From assembly GCA_035308965.1 (NCBI GenBank), contig DATGFN010000065.1, forward strand, positions 186,001 through 250,000: a stretch of 64,000 nt of DNA. The letters are read 5' to 3'. A program made the position numbers and the translations under genes. The notes under the pieces are model-generated. The model was not told the DNA's origin. It did not search any database and saw nothing but the letters and a program-made list of their open reading frames with translations. This stretch comes from DASYXZ01 sp035308965. Lineage in GTDB: Bacteria; Acidobacteriota; Terriglobia; UBA7540. Within the stretch, counting starts at the first letter, position 1. Each line of letters opens with the position of its first letter. Below, one piece after another: positions 8,564 to 16,089 of the stretch.

Positions 8564-9433
8564 TCAGCCTTCCACAGGCGATGGCGCTGAGCCGCCCCAC
8601 AATTCAGAGACGACCATACCGGCCAGGATCAGCCCGCAGCCTAGCAGGACTTTGCCGCTCAAACGTTCGCCGGTGAGGAATCGCGAGGTCAGTGCGGCGA
8701 ACACGGGCTCCAAGGCGAAGATTAGCGCTGTGTGCGCGGGCGGGGTATATTGCTGCGCCCAGGTTTGAACCGAAAATGCGAAGCCGGTGGCGAGGAATCC
8801 CGTGATCGCCAATGCCAGAACCAACCCGGGGGTCCAATGGAGATGGAACCCGCGATCAAGCGGAAGCGCCATGGTGGCGAGTGCCCCCACCACGAAAATC
8901 TGCATGGGCACCAGATGGCGGAAGGAGAACTTTTTGGCGTACAGGCCCACCAGGACAATGTGCACGGCGAAGGAGATGGAACCGAAGAGGACCAGCACGT
9001 CGCCGCGGTTGACGGCGGATAGGCCCGAAGGCAAAACGAGAAAATAGATTCCTCCCAGGCCGAGCAACGCTCCGGCAAAATTCGCTGCGTGCATTCGCGC
9101 GCCCCGAGCCAGCATGATAAGCGGAACCAGGATCACGCTGAATCCGGTGATAAATGCCGCTTTGGAAGGCGTGGTGTAAGTCAACCCATTGGTCTGGCCG
9201 ATGTAGCCTCCAAAAAGAAAAATTCCTAGAATGATTCCGGGAACGATGGCGCGGCGATCCATGGGTCCTTTGCGGAGAACAACAAAGAGCAACAGCCCGG
9301 CAGCGATGAATCGGATGGCGATGAAAACGAGTGGCGAGACGTCATTCAAAGCCTCTTTGACCACGGCGAACGTGCAGCCCCAAATGAAAGTGACGAGGAC
9401 GAGCAACGCTTCAGCTTTGGTTCGTTGGGTCAT
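8564..9433 (-). CDS. EamA/DMT-family membrane transporter
   Basis: 289 residues from the ATG at 9433 (MTQRTKAEALLVLVTFIWG). Ten hydrophobic segments in two EamA repeats; the first repeat opens with TFIWGCTFAVVKEAL, the second with VLFGSISFAVHIVLVGLYAK and closes with EPVFAALTSRFLTGERLS, a diagnostic EamA ending. Inner-membrane exporter or importer of small metabolites (amino acids, nucleotides or drugs in characterised members); substrate unknown. The region just upstream is occupied by a heptad array (9452-9528), which leaves no clear Shine-Dalgarno. Confidence 0.9.
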   Translation of the reverse strand: MTQRTKAEALLVLVTFIWGCTFAVVKEALNDVSPLVFIAIRFIAAGLLLFVVLRKGPMDRRAIVPGIILGIFLFGGYIGQTNGLTYTTPSKAAFITGFSVILVPLIMLARGARMHAANFAGALLGLGGIYFLVLPSGLSAVNRGDVLVLFGSISFAVHIVLVGLYAKKFSFRHLVPMQIFVVGALATMALPLDRGFHLHWTPGLVLALAITGFLATGFAFSVQTWAQQYTPPAHTALIFALEPVFAALTSRFLTGERLSGKVLLGCGLILAGMVVSELWGGSAPSPVEG

Positions 9434-9451
9434 GGGAAAAAATGGGAGCGG

Positions 9452-9528
9452 AAAGTATAAAGGGTAAAGGTTAAAGGATGAAGAAAAAGTCAAAAGTTGA
9501 AAGTCAATGGTTAAAAGTTAAGAGTAAT
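9452..9528 (+). repeat. Heptanucleotide repeat array (AAAGGTT/AAGTCAA type)
   Basis: About eleven 7-base units, from AAAGTAT AAAGGGT AAAGGTT AAAGGAT through AAGTCAA AAGTTGA AAGTCAA to AAGTTAA. The array begins 18 bases upstream of the EamA gene start (in minus orientation) and runs into the GC-rich palindromic repeat at 9541. Confidence 0.85.
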
Positions 9529-9540
9529 GCACGGGTTTGC

Positions 9541-9640
9541 ATCGCTGGGAGCGCGGGCGTCTCGCCCGCTCTTTCCTTGCCATTAGGTTGCGGGCGCGCC
9601 CCGTGCCTTACAGTGGGGCCCCGTCCCGCGCTCCCATGGA
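9541..9640. repeat. GC-rich interspersed palindrome (GGGAGCGCGGGCG family)
   Basis: Starts with GCTGGGAGCGCGGGCG and TCTCGCCCGC (9545-9569), itself a stem, and ends with CCCCGTCCCGCGCTCCC (9619-9635), which pairs with the left end. The outer left end TTTGCATCGCTGGGAGCG is shared with the copies at 24497-24562 and 29745-29806. Non-coding, between the EamA and Bax-inhibitor-like genes. Confidence 0.75.
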
Positions 9641-9679
9641 AATTAGGACATTGTTAAGAGTTGAGGATTGGATGGCAGT

Positions 9680-9726
9680 CGTAGCGACGGTCTTCGCGCC
9701 GAAGGGCGATATCCGACCGCCGCTAC
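9680..9726. repeat. GTAGCG/CGCTAC-bounded inverted repeat, copy 1
   Basis: Arms GTAGCGACGGTC (9680-9691) and GACCGCCGCTAC (9715-9726) pair at 11 of 12 positions. The termini match the elements at 12274-12349 and 52253-52305. It ends ten bases before the stop codon of the Bax-inhibitor-like gene and could act as its terminator. Confidence 0.6.
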
Positions 9727-9736
9727 AACGCGCGAA

Positions 9737-10489
9737 TCACCTTCGGCTGCTGAGTTTGGAGAGGAGCCGCAACATTTCCAGATAAAGCCAGATCAGGGTA
9801 ACCAGAATTCCAAAAGCTCCGTACCATTCCATGTACTTGGGCGCGCCGTTGGCAACTGCCGTCTCAATCAAATCAAAATCAAGCACCAGATTGAGAGCAG
9901 CGAGGCCGACCACGAATAGACTGAAGGCGATACCGATGGGCCCGTTTCCATAGATGTATGGAATTTGCACGCCGAAGAAACCCAGCCCTATGGTGGCAAG
10001 GTAGAGAAGCGCGATTCCGCCCGTCGCCGCCACGATTCCCAGCTTGAAGTTTTCGGACGGCCGGATTAATCCTGAAGTGTAGGCGATCAACATTGCGAGC
10101 AGCACGCCAAAGGTTAATCCCACCGCTTCGATGGCGATGCCGTGGTAAGTGGTTTCAAACACGGCTGAGATTGCGCCCAGGCATAGCCCTTCGAGAATGG
10201 CGTACAGGGGCGCGGTGAAAGGCGCCCAACTCATCTTGAATATCGTCACCATGGCCACGATAAACCCGCCGAGCAGGGCTACCAATGCGATGGGAAGCGC
10301 GGCGCCGGTGGGGTCGGCGCGAAACATATTCCAGGTAAAGGTGGCGGGAATGGCCAGCAAGATCAGCAGGAAGCCCGTCTTGTTGATTGTGCCCTGCAAC
10401 GTCATGGCGTCAGCAGCGTCGCGCACCTGCCCTGCCAGGGTGGATGTCATGCGTTTAACGGCGGGGTTTGAAGTTCGCATTAAGGCCAT
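9737..10489 (-). CDS. Bax inhibitor-1/YccA-type multi-pass membrane protein
   Basis: 250 residues with about seven membrane segments. The N-terminal MRTSNPAVK and the segment LYAILEGLCLGAISAVFE are characteristic of the bacterial BaxI_1 (PF12811) group; near the C-terminus are NLVLDFDLIE, with conserved acidic residues, and GAPKYMEWYGAFG. The family is related to TMBIM calcium-leak proteins; the physiological role in bacteria is not settled. ATG 10489 has AAGGAG six bases upstream. Separated from the upstream leuA-like gene by a hairpin of heptad repeats. Confidence 0.9.
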   Translation of the reverse strand: MALMRTSNPAVKRMTSTLAGQVRDAADAMTLQGTINKTGFLLILLAIPATFTWNMFRADPTGAALPIALVALLGGFIVAMVTIFKMSWAPFTAPLYAILEGLCLGAISAVFETTYHGIAIEAVGLTFGVLLAMLIAYTSGLIRPSENFKLGIVAATGGIALLYLATIGLGFFGVQIPYIYGNGPIGIAFSLFVVGLAALNLVLDFDLIETAVANGAPKYMEWYGAFGILVTLIWLYLEMLRLLSKLSSRR

Positions 10490-10506
10490 GGTGGACTCCT
10501 TGACGG

Positions 10507-10599
10507 AAGTTAAAAGTCAAAAGTCGAAAGGCAAAAGTAAAAATTTGAGGAGTTCAAGAAAAGGTTTTACTTTTAACTTTTAACCTTTCACTTTTCACT
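10507..10599. repeat. Inverted heptad arrays forming a long hairpin
   Basis: Left half 10507-10541: AAGTTAA AAGTCAA AAGTCGA AAGGCAA AAGTAAA. Right half 10565-10599: TTTTACT TTTAACT TTTAACC TTTCACT TTTCACT. The halves are near reverse complements and flank a 23-base spacer, so transcripts of either strand could form an A-U-rich stem of roughly 35 bp. The right half contains the stop codon of the leuA-like gene (TGA at 10588-10590). Confidence 0.9.
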
Positions 10600-11823
10600 T
10601 CTTTCTTCCGCCTCTTTCATTATCTCATCTTCAGTCAGCACCCGGTCAGATTGTTTGGCGCGCGCTAAAATCGATTCTACCAATTGGTCCGCCGGCGCGA
10701 TGTTTCTTTTTTCCAGCCAGAAAATCACGTTGGATTTGCCGCTCATGGGGCCGATGTCAATCTTCTGATCCATTCCAAACCAGTGCGAGGGCACCCCGGA
10801 ATAAACCTGGTTGGCCAACTCGAGGTCGTCTTTCTTGTATGCTTTGATGACGGCCGCAGCGTGGACTCCGGTGGCGGTGCGAAACGCGTCGGAGCCGACC
10901 ACCGGATAATTGGGTGGGATTGTCACGCCTACACTTTCGGAAACCGTATCCGTGTATTCCTTCAGTTTCGAAAGGTCGCGCTGAATGGCACCCATCAACT
11001 TCAGGTTCACCAGCATCTGGTCCATGGGCGTGTTCCCTACCCTTTCGCCAATGCCAAGCGCGGCGGCATGAACCTGATCGGCGCCCGCCTCGTAGGCGGC
11101 AAGCGAATTGGCCACGGCCAGGCCGCGGTCCGAGTGGCCGTGCCAATCGACGCGAATTTTCTCGCCGCTCGGCTTAACGACCTCCTCGATAACAAATTTA
11201 ACCAGTGCACGAACCCCGTGCGGGGTTGCGTGGCCCACCGTATCGCAAACCACGATGGCCCGCGCGCTACATTCGATGGCGGTCGTGTAAAGTTTCTTGA
11301 TCGCTTCGGGTCGCGCGCGCGTGGTGTCCTCGGTAACATACATGACGGGAAGGCCAAGACTGCGCGCGTATTTCACCGCCCGCTCGGTGGTCTGAAGCAG
11401 AAAATCGAGCGTCCAATTTTCGGTGTATTGGCGGATGGGACTGGAGCCGATGAACGTGGCAGCTTCAATCTCCAGGCCCGACGCCTGAGTGATCTCGGCG
11501 ATGGGCTCGATGTCTGAGTCAACGGTGCGCGCCGCACAGTTGGCGCGAATCTTCATTTTGGACGTCGAAATTTCCTGCGCCAGGCGAAGCACGTCCGCGC
11601 GCGCCCGCGGCCCCGCGCCCGGCAGTCCCAGATTTAGCGAATCGATTCCGAGTTCTTCCATCAAATGGAGAATACGGATTTTGTTTTCGATGGGTGGGTC
11701 AAGAACCGAGGGCGATTGAAGGCCGTCGCGAAGTGTCTCATCGTTGAGCAGCGGAACGCGTGCAGGCGCCAGCTCAGGACCATCTTCGCGGTTCCAATCG
11801 TAAACTAAGTCGCGGTCAAGCAT
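10588..11823 (-). CDS. 2-isopropylmalate/homocitrate synthase family enzyme
   Basis: 411 residues. TIM-barrel HMGL-like enzyme condensing acetyl-CoA with a 2-oxo acid. Visible: NDETLRDGLQSPSV (metal Asp and catalytic Arg), VVCDTVGHATP, metal site HGHSDRGLAVANSLAAYEAG, and GIGERVGNTPMDQM. The C-terminal LeuA dimer (allosteric) domain is absent or reduced; only a short communication helix region follows. It could be LeuA, homocitrate or citramalate synthase. ATG 11823 follows AGAGGCGACC; eight upstream codons are in frame. The last residues (ERSEK) and the stop are encoded by a heptad array. No other leucine genes are adjacent. Confidence 0.85.
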   Translation of the reverse strand: MLDRDLVYDWNREDGPELAPARVPLLNDETLRDGLQSPSVLDPPIENKIRILHLMEELGIDSLNLGLPGAGPRARADVLRLAQEISTSKMKIRANCAARTVDSDIEPIAEITQASGLEIEAATFIGSSPIRQYTENWTLDFLLQTTERAVKYARSLGLPVMYVTEDTTRARPEAIKKLYTTAIECSARAIVVCDTVGHATPHGVRALVKFVIEEVVKPSGEKIRVDWHGHSDRGLAVANSLAAYEAGADQVHAAALGIGERVGNTPMDQMLVNLKLMGAIQRDLSKLKEYTDTVSESVGVTIPPNYPVVGSDAFRTATGVHAAAVIKAYKKDDLELANQVYSGVPSHWFGMDQKIDIGPMSGKSNVIFWLEKRNIAPADQLVESILARAKQSDRVLTEDEIMKEAEERSEK

Positions 11824-11938
11824 GGTCGCCTCTGGGAGAAGTGGCAAGTGGGAGCGACGAATTATGAATTAAGAAGCAGTAAAATGGGCCCTTGGGTTTA
11901 ATTCATAATTCATAATTCATACTTCGTCTTTTGCCCCG

Positions 11939-12211
11939 TCACTTGCCTTCTCTCTTGGTGAATGCTCCAAGAATATTAACGGGATGCAATTCAAACCTGC
12001 GGCCGGCCGTGGAGTCGTCAGTGGCTCCGGCGCGATAGAGAGCATGGCACCGCTCGCAGCGATAGAGCTCGGGGTTGTCGCCCAGCTCCTTCGCGACGGC
12101 CTCATCGGGGGTATACCACCGCTTCAAGTGACCGAGGCAAAGCTCGCCCTTGGCGTCTTTCACATCGCAGGCGCGCTGGCCCGGCTTTTTTTCTCTAAAA
12201 GTGATTGCCAC
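11939..12211 (-). CDS. Small conserved-looking protein with Cys pairs
   Basis: 90 residues from GTG at 12211. Cysteines are arranged as C-x9-C-x(26)-C-x2-C (ACDVKDAKGELCLGHLKRWY ... RCERCHALY), suggesting a structural zinc site. The start is weakly supported by AAAGGCGG upstream. I do not recognise a named family. It lies between the leuA-like gene and truA, co-directional with both, without overlap. Confidence 0.65.
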   Translation of the reverse strand: MAITFREKKPGQRACDVKDAKGELCLGHLKRWYTPDEAVAKELGDNPELYRCERCHALYRAGATDDSTAGRRFELHPVNILGAFTKREGK

Positions 12212-12273
12212 TGAGTCCGCCTTTCATTCGCACTTTGGATTATTGAGATTGACGAAATAAGGCTACGACTTTC

Positions 12274-12349
12274 ATTGTAGCGCCGGACGGGGCCCCAAGC
12301 CTGGGCGCCCCACCGGCGTCCTCGGCACTGAGGATAGCGCCGCTACAAT
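12274..12349. repeat. ATTGTAGCG-bounded inverted repeat, copy 2
   Basis: Begins ATTGTAGCG (12274-12282) and ends CGCTACAAT (12341-12349), perfect 9-base termini, with the internal GCCGGACGGGGCCCC matching the copy at 52253. It lies between truA and the small Cys-rich gene. The interior is less symmetrical than in the 52253 copy and includes CCTCGGCACTGAGG, a second small stem. Confidence 0.75.
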
Positions 12350-12484
12350 AAACCATCGACCCCTTATTTCTTCATCATCAGTCGGATGCCGATTCCCGCC
12401 GCGAGCAGACCTCGCTCTGAGTACATCTTACTCGAACCATTTTAAGAAGTGCAAATCCGCGGTTGGCGCGGGGACACATTTCCT

Positions 12485-13318
12485 TCAGTATTCGACGTTG
12501 ATCAAACAGAGGCCCGAGGCGGGAGCTGTAGGGCCGGCCTGGGTTCGATCCCGGGCTTCGAGGATAGCGCGAACGTCTTGCGGCGGAATTTTTCCCCTGC
12601 CCACCTCCAATAAGGTGCCGACAATGTTGCGAACCATGTGGTGGAGAAATCCGCTTCCCCGCACTTCGTAAGCCAGAATTGATGTGCGCGGACGCCAGAG
12701 AATTCGCGAGCTGAAGATGGTGCGGACGCAAGAACGGGAGTGGGGAGTGGGGAGTCGGGAGTCGGGATGAGATACCGCGAAGGCAGACTTGATGCCGCTG
12801 ACATCAGCGATTGGAACTTGCGCGCGACCCTCCACGTCTGGCGAAGCGGCGAACGATGTGAAATCATGTTCCCCTTCGAGGCAGCGCGCTCCTGCTGCCA
12901 TGCGCTCAAAGTCCAACGGGAAAGGATAATGGTGGACGAACCGCGCGATGAAAGGCGAAGCCACCGGCCGGCAAAGAATCCGATAACGATAAGTTTTGGA
13001 GCGGGCGTCGTGCCGGGCATGAAATGATTCGGCCACGTCTTCCACTTTTTTAATTCTCACGCTCTGCGGTAGTACATTATTCAGCGCCTTCAGGAGGTTT
13101 TCGCACGGGATTGCGCCCGCAGTTTTGAAATTTGCCACTTGGTTCAAGGCATGGACGCCTGTATCCGTTCGGCCCGAGCCACTAAGTGTTACTTTCTCCG
13201 TCGTGATCTTTTCGATCGCTGTTTCAATGGCGCCCTGAATGGTGGGAACCTCTGGTTGGCGCTGCCATCCAAAAAAGTCAGTGCCGTCATAGGAGACGAT
13301 TAATCGGATGTTACGCAT
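12485..13318 (-). CDS. truA: tRNA pseudouridine(38-40) synthase TruA
   Basis: 277 residues from ATG 13318 (MRNIRLIVSYDGTDFFGWQ). It isomerises U38, U39 and U40 in the tRNA anticodon arm. Catalytic Asp52 is in GRTDTGVHA; RSKTYRYRI, FHARHDA and GSGFLHHMVRNIVGTLLEVG are all diagnostic; it ends LINVEY like most TruA. Residues 183-197 (SHPDSRLPTPHSRSC) are encoded by a heptad array and have no counterpart in typical TruA, lengthening the segment before VRTIFSS by about 15-25 residues. The reading frame is preserved, so the enzyme is probably active with an extended surface loop. Confidence 0.95.
   Translation of the reverse strand: MRNIRLIVSYDGTDFFGWQRQPEVPTIQGAIETAIEKITTEKVTLSGSGRTDTGVHALNQVANFKTAGAIPCENLLKALNNVLPQSVRIKKVEDVAESFHARHDARSKTYRYRILCRPVASPFIARFVHHYPFPLDFERMAAGARCLEGEHDFTSFAASPDVEGRAQVPIADVSGIKSAFAVSHPDSRLPTPHSRSCVRTIFSSRILWRPRTSILAYEVRGSGFLHHMVRNIVGTLLEVGRGKIPPQDVRAILEARDRTQAGPTAPASGLCLINVEY
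12736..12770 (+). repeat. Heptad array inside truA (GGGAGTS)
   Basis: Five 7-base units on the plus strand: GGGAGTG twice, GGGAGTC twice, GGGATGA. This is the G-rich variant of the intergenic GAAAGTC heptads. It lies within the truA coding sequence (minus strand) and is translated, without frame disruption. Confidence 0.9.
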
Positions 13319-13680
13319 AAGAACTGTCACTGGTCCGGAGTCCGGCGTCATCTAACCTTACATCGGTCAGCCATCTACAGACAACTTACAAAGGATTGGT
13401 GACTCTATTTGAAGTGTTCATTTCCGGACACTTTTTTCTCGCCAACGGACAGTGGATGGATTGGAATTGTGTCCCCTAAGCCCAGTAGCCTCATCAATTC
13501 AATCATTTGGATGATGCGCCGGGGTGGCCGCTCTCTTGCACTAAATTCCTGGCGGGGATGTCACATTCAGCCTCAACTTGTTTGAAACATGGCGACGCAG
13601 TGCAAGTCCGGAACGATGCGGAGAAATATTATTCACCACTCGAAGCGCACGGAGATTATTAAGGGTCTTAAGCATTGACC

Positions 13681-13845
13681 TCACTTGGCGTTGTCAAAAA
13701 AGCCGGGTGGGTGATAAAATGCCCGCGCAGTCGCACCCGGTCTGATTTCCACCGTATAGTCACGGGGTTTGCCGTGCCCGCCGGGGTTGGTGACCGAAAG
13801 GATCCGGCCAACCAGCCCTACGTTGCCGCTAAAAGCGACCCGAAG
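13681..13845 (-). other. Short open frame of protein-like composition, possible gene remnant
   Basis: Between TAG (13846-13848) and TGA (13681-13683) on the minus strand, 54 codons read LRVAFSGNVGLVGRILSV followed by a segment with NPGGHGKPRDYTVEIRPG and FYHPPGFF. The composition looks protein-like, but there is no start codon with a ribosome-binding site, and it overlaps the promoter proposed for the tolC-like gene. It may be the tail of a decayed gene or chance. The rest of 13352-13959 shows no gene. Confidence 0.2.
13691..13720 (+). promoter_or_regulatory. Putative sigma-70 promoter for the TolC-like gene
   Basis: TTGTCA (13691-13696) and TAAAAT (13715-13720) are 18 bases apart, good matches to the consensus. 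The implied leader to the ATG at 13960 is about 230 bases, long enough for a structured 5' region, but I recognise no riboswitch class in it. Confidence 0.45.
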
Positions 13846-13959
13846 CTAGGAATATGTCAATTGCTGTCATTTATTTGAAACCAGGCGTCTAACAAATTCG
13901 TAAGTAAATCAGGTGCTTGAAAAAACTGAAATCTCAATTCGCAGGGAGAATGACACGTA

Positions 13960-15939
13960 ATGAGACTCAACACTATACGCGGCTTGGCTATTCTTTGGAG
14001 CGCCGGATTGCTCTGTTCAGCCGGACAGGTGATGGGGCAACAGGCGGGTGGCACATCGACAACGCCACTGTCGCCGGGAACGTCCACCCAGAACTTTATG
14101 AGTATTGACTATTCCCATAACCGGACCTCCAACCCGTACTTCGCCCCAAGTGTTCCCGATATCACGCTGGAGAACTCACCGCGCCTTCGCTCGATGGTTC
14201 AGAATGGGAAGGTTGAATTGTCGCTGGATGACGCCATCGGACTTGCGCTTGAGAACAATCTGGATATCGCTGTGGCGCGTTATACACTCCTTTATGCCAA
14301 GACCGACATCCTTCGGACGGCCTCGGGCAGTTCTTTTCGTGGCATCAACCCCGGCTTGTTGAATATCGTTTCAGCATTCTCAGGCGGTAGTGGCGGGGGT
14401 AGCACGGGTGGCACCGGCGGGGCGGGCGGAGTAACCGGCGGTGGCGGCGCCCAGAATATCGGCTCCTTTGGCTGCTGCGATCCGTTCGTGGGAGTCAGTT
14501 TTGGATGGGACCACAACAGCACTCCTTTGAACTTCACCGTCGTCAGCGGTGTCCCCGTATCAACCTCTCAGACTTCTAACCTGACGGCATTTGTCGGCAA
14601 GGGATTCCTGACCGGAACAAGTATTGCGTTTGCGCTGAGCGGCGCCCGTTCGGCCAACAACCAACTCAATCAACTTTTCAATCCAGAAACCCCTTCGGGA
14701 ATGGAAATAGGTTTCAACCAACAACTTTTGAATGGTTTTGGTTATCGTGCCAACGCAAAGTTTATCCGCATCGCCAAGAACGATTTGCGGCAGGCGGACA
14801 GCACGTTCAAGCAGCAGGTGATTACTACGGTCGCTAATGTCGTAAACCTTTACTCCGATCTGGTCTCATTCAAGGAAAACGTGCGCGTGGCCGAGCAGGC
14901 CCTGGCTTATGCGCAGAAGCTGCTCGAAGACAATAAACGGCAAGTGGAAATCGGCACCCTGGCGCCCATCGAAGTGGTGCGCGCAGAGTCCGAAGTGGCG
15001 ACTGATGAACAAGCCCTGATCGTTGCTCAAACCAGCTATCAACAACAGCAGGAACTCCTAAAGACAGCGATCTCCAAGCACGTAGACGCGGATTTGACGG
15101 GCGCCGTGGTCGAGCCCTCGGACAAACTCCCCGAACCTGTTCCAGGCGACATCCCCACACTGGATGAGGCCCTGAAAGAGGCGGCGGCCAATCGGCCCGA
15201 ACTTGTGACCGTGGACACCAACATTCGGAATCAGGAAATCACCATCCAGGCCTCGCGCAATGGACTGCTTCCCAGCCTATCCTTGTTCGGGACATACGCG
15301 CCCACGGGTCTTTCGGGAAATTCGTTGATCTGCCCCGCCAACACGGCTCTTGTTGCCTCCGCGCTCTGCGCGCCTGGCGCCGTCCCGCCGACTTTGGTCC
15401 AAAATGGAATTTGGCAGTCAGTCTCACAATCGTTTCGTGGCACATATCCCAACTACTCCTTCGGCTTAAACCTCTCGATCCCCATTCGTAACCGCACGGC
15501 ACAGGCCGACATGACCACATCGCTCCTTCAGGAGCGGCAACTGAAGGTTCAGCTGCAACAACAGAAAAATACCATCGCCCAGGACGTTCGCAATGCGGAA
15601 ATTGCCGTAACCCAGGCAAGAGCCGGCGTTGCCGCCGCGGCGAAGGCCACCAAGTTGCAGCAGGAAACCTATGACGCCGAAAAGAAGAAATTTCAGTTGG
15701 GGGAGTCTACTGTGTTTAATGTAATTCTCACCCAAAGAGATTTGGCGACTGCCGAGGGCAACGAAGTGAAGGCGCGCTCAACCTACGCAAAGGCCCTGAC
15801 GCAATTCGGCCAAGCCACAGCAACCATTCTGGACAGCTACAACATTCAATTCGCCGACGCAAAGAACGGCGAGTCCAGCCACGTTCACAATATTCCGGGC
15901 ACTCGCGAGAATCCACCGCCCGCGACAGAGCCGAAATAG
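13960..15939 (+). CDS. TolC-family outer membrane efflux protein
   Basis: 659 residues, longer than the usual 430-500. Signal peptide (GLAILWSAGLLCSAG) then an N-terminal extension. The two OEP repeats are recognisable: LSLDDAIGLALENNLDIAVAR near residue 85 and, in the second half, TLDEALKEAAANRPELV and coiled-coil helices ending ESTVFNVILTQRDLATAEGNEV. A glycine-rich insert at about 145-167 (GGSGGGSTGGTGGAGGVTGG) and further loops explain the extra length. Forms a trimeric outer-membrane/periplasmic channel for an efflux pump. No membrane-fusion protein or inner-membrane pump lies adjacent, so the partner is elsewhere. Confidence 0.88.
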   Translation: MRLNTIRGLAILWSAGLLCSAGQVMGQQAGGTSTTPLSPGTSTQNFMSIDYSHNRTSNPYFAPSVPDITLENSPRLRSMVQNGKVELSLDDAIGLALENNLDIAVARYTLLYAKTDILRTASGSSFRGINPGLLNIVSAFSGGSGGGSTGGTGGAGGVTGGGGAQNIGSFGCCDPFVGVSFGWDHNSTPLNFTVVSGVPVSTSQTSNLTAFVGKGFLTGTSIAFALSGARSANNQLNQLFNPETPSGMEIGFNQQLLNGFGYRANAKFIRIAKNDLRQADSTFKQQVITTVANVVNLYSDLVSFKENVRVAEQALAYAQKLLEDNKRQVEIGTLAPIEVVRAESEVATDEQALIVAQTSYQQQQELLKTAISKHVDADLTGAVVEPSDKLPEPVPGDIPTLDEALKEAAANRPELVTVDTNIRNQEITIQASRNGLLPSLSLFGTYAPTGLSGNSLICPANTALVASALCAPGAVPPTLVQNGIWQSVSQSFRGTYPNYSFGLNLSIPIRNRTAQADMTTSLLQERQLKVQLQQQKNTIAQDVRNAEIAVTQARAGVAAAAKATKLQQETYDAEKKKFQLGESTVFNVILTQRDLATAEGNEVKARSTYAKALTQFGQATATILDSYNIQFADAKNGESSHVHNIPGTRENPPPATEPK

Positions 15940-15982
15940 CCACGCGACAAGGTCAATCGCCGCACCCCGAGTCGAGAGCGAT

Positions 15983-16052
15983 AAAGTTGAGAGTCAGAAT
16001 TGAGTGAGCACTGAACTCTCAACTTTAGACTCTCGACTTTTGACTTTCTCCC
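15983..16052. repeat. Heptad-type inverted repeat after the TolC-like gene
   Basis: AAAGTTGAGAGT (15983-15994) pairs perfectly with ACTCTCAACTTT (16015-16026), and GACTCTCGACTTTTGACTTT continues the pyrimidine heptads on the right. It lies between the TolC-like gene and the mutase operon, where it could terminate or insulate transcription. Confidence 0.8.
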
Positions 16053-16089
16053 TCCTAGTGGAATAACATGGCATCAGGGCTGCGAAACG

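Noticed and set aside
12535..12560. GGGTTCGATCCCGGG resembling a tRNA T-arm
   Set aside because: It lies within the conserved truA coding region and has no acceptor stem, D-arm or anticodon arm around it.
13720..13959. Possible riboswitch in the long leader of the TolC-like gene
   Set aside because: No known aptamer signature could be recognised by eye; covariance search would be needed.
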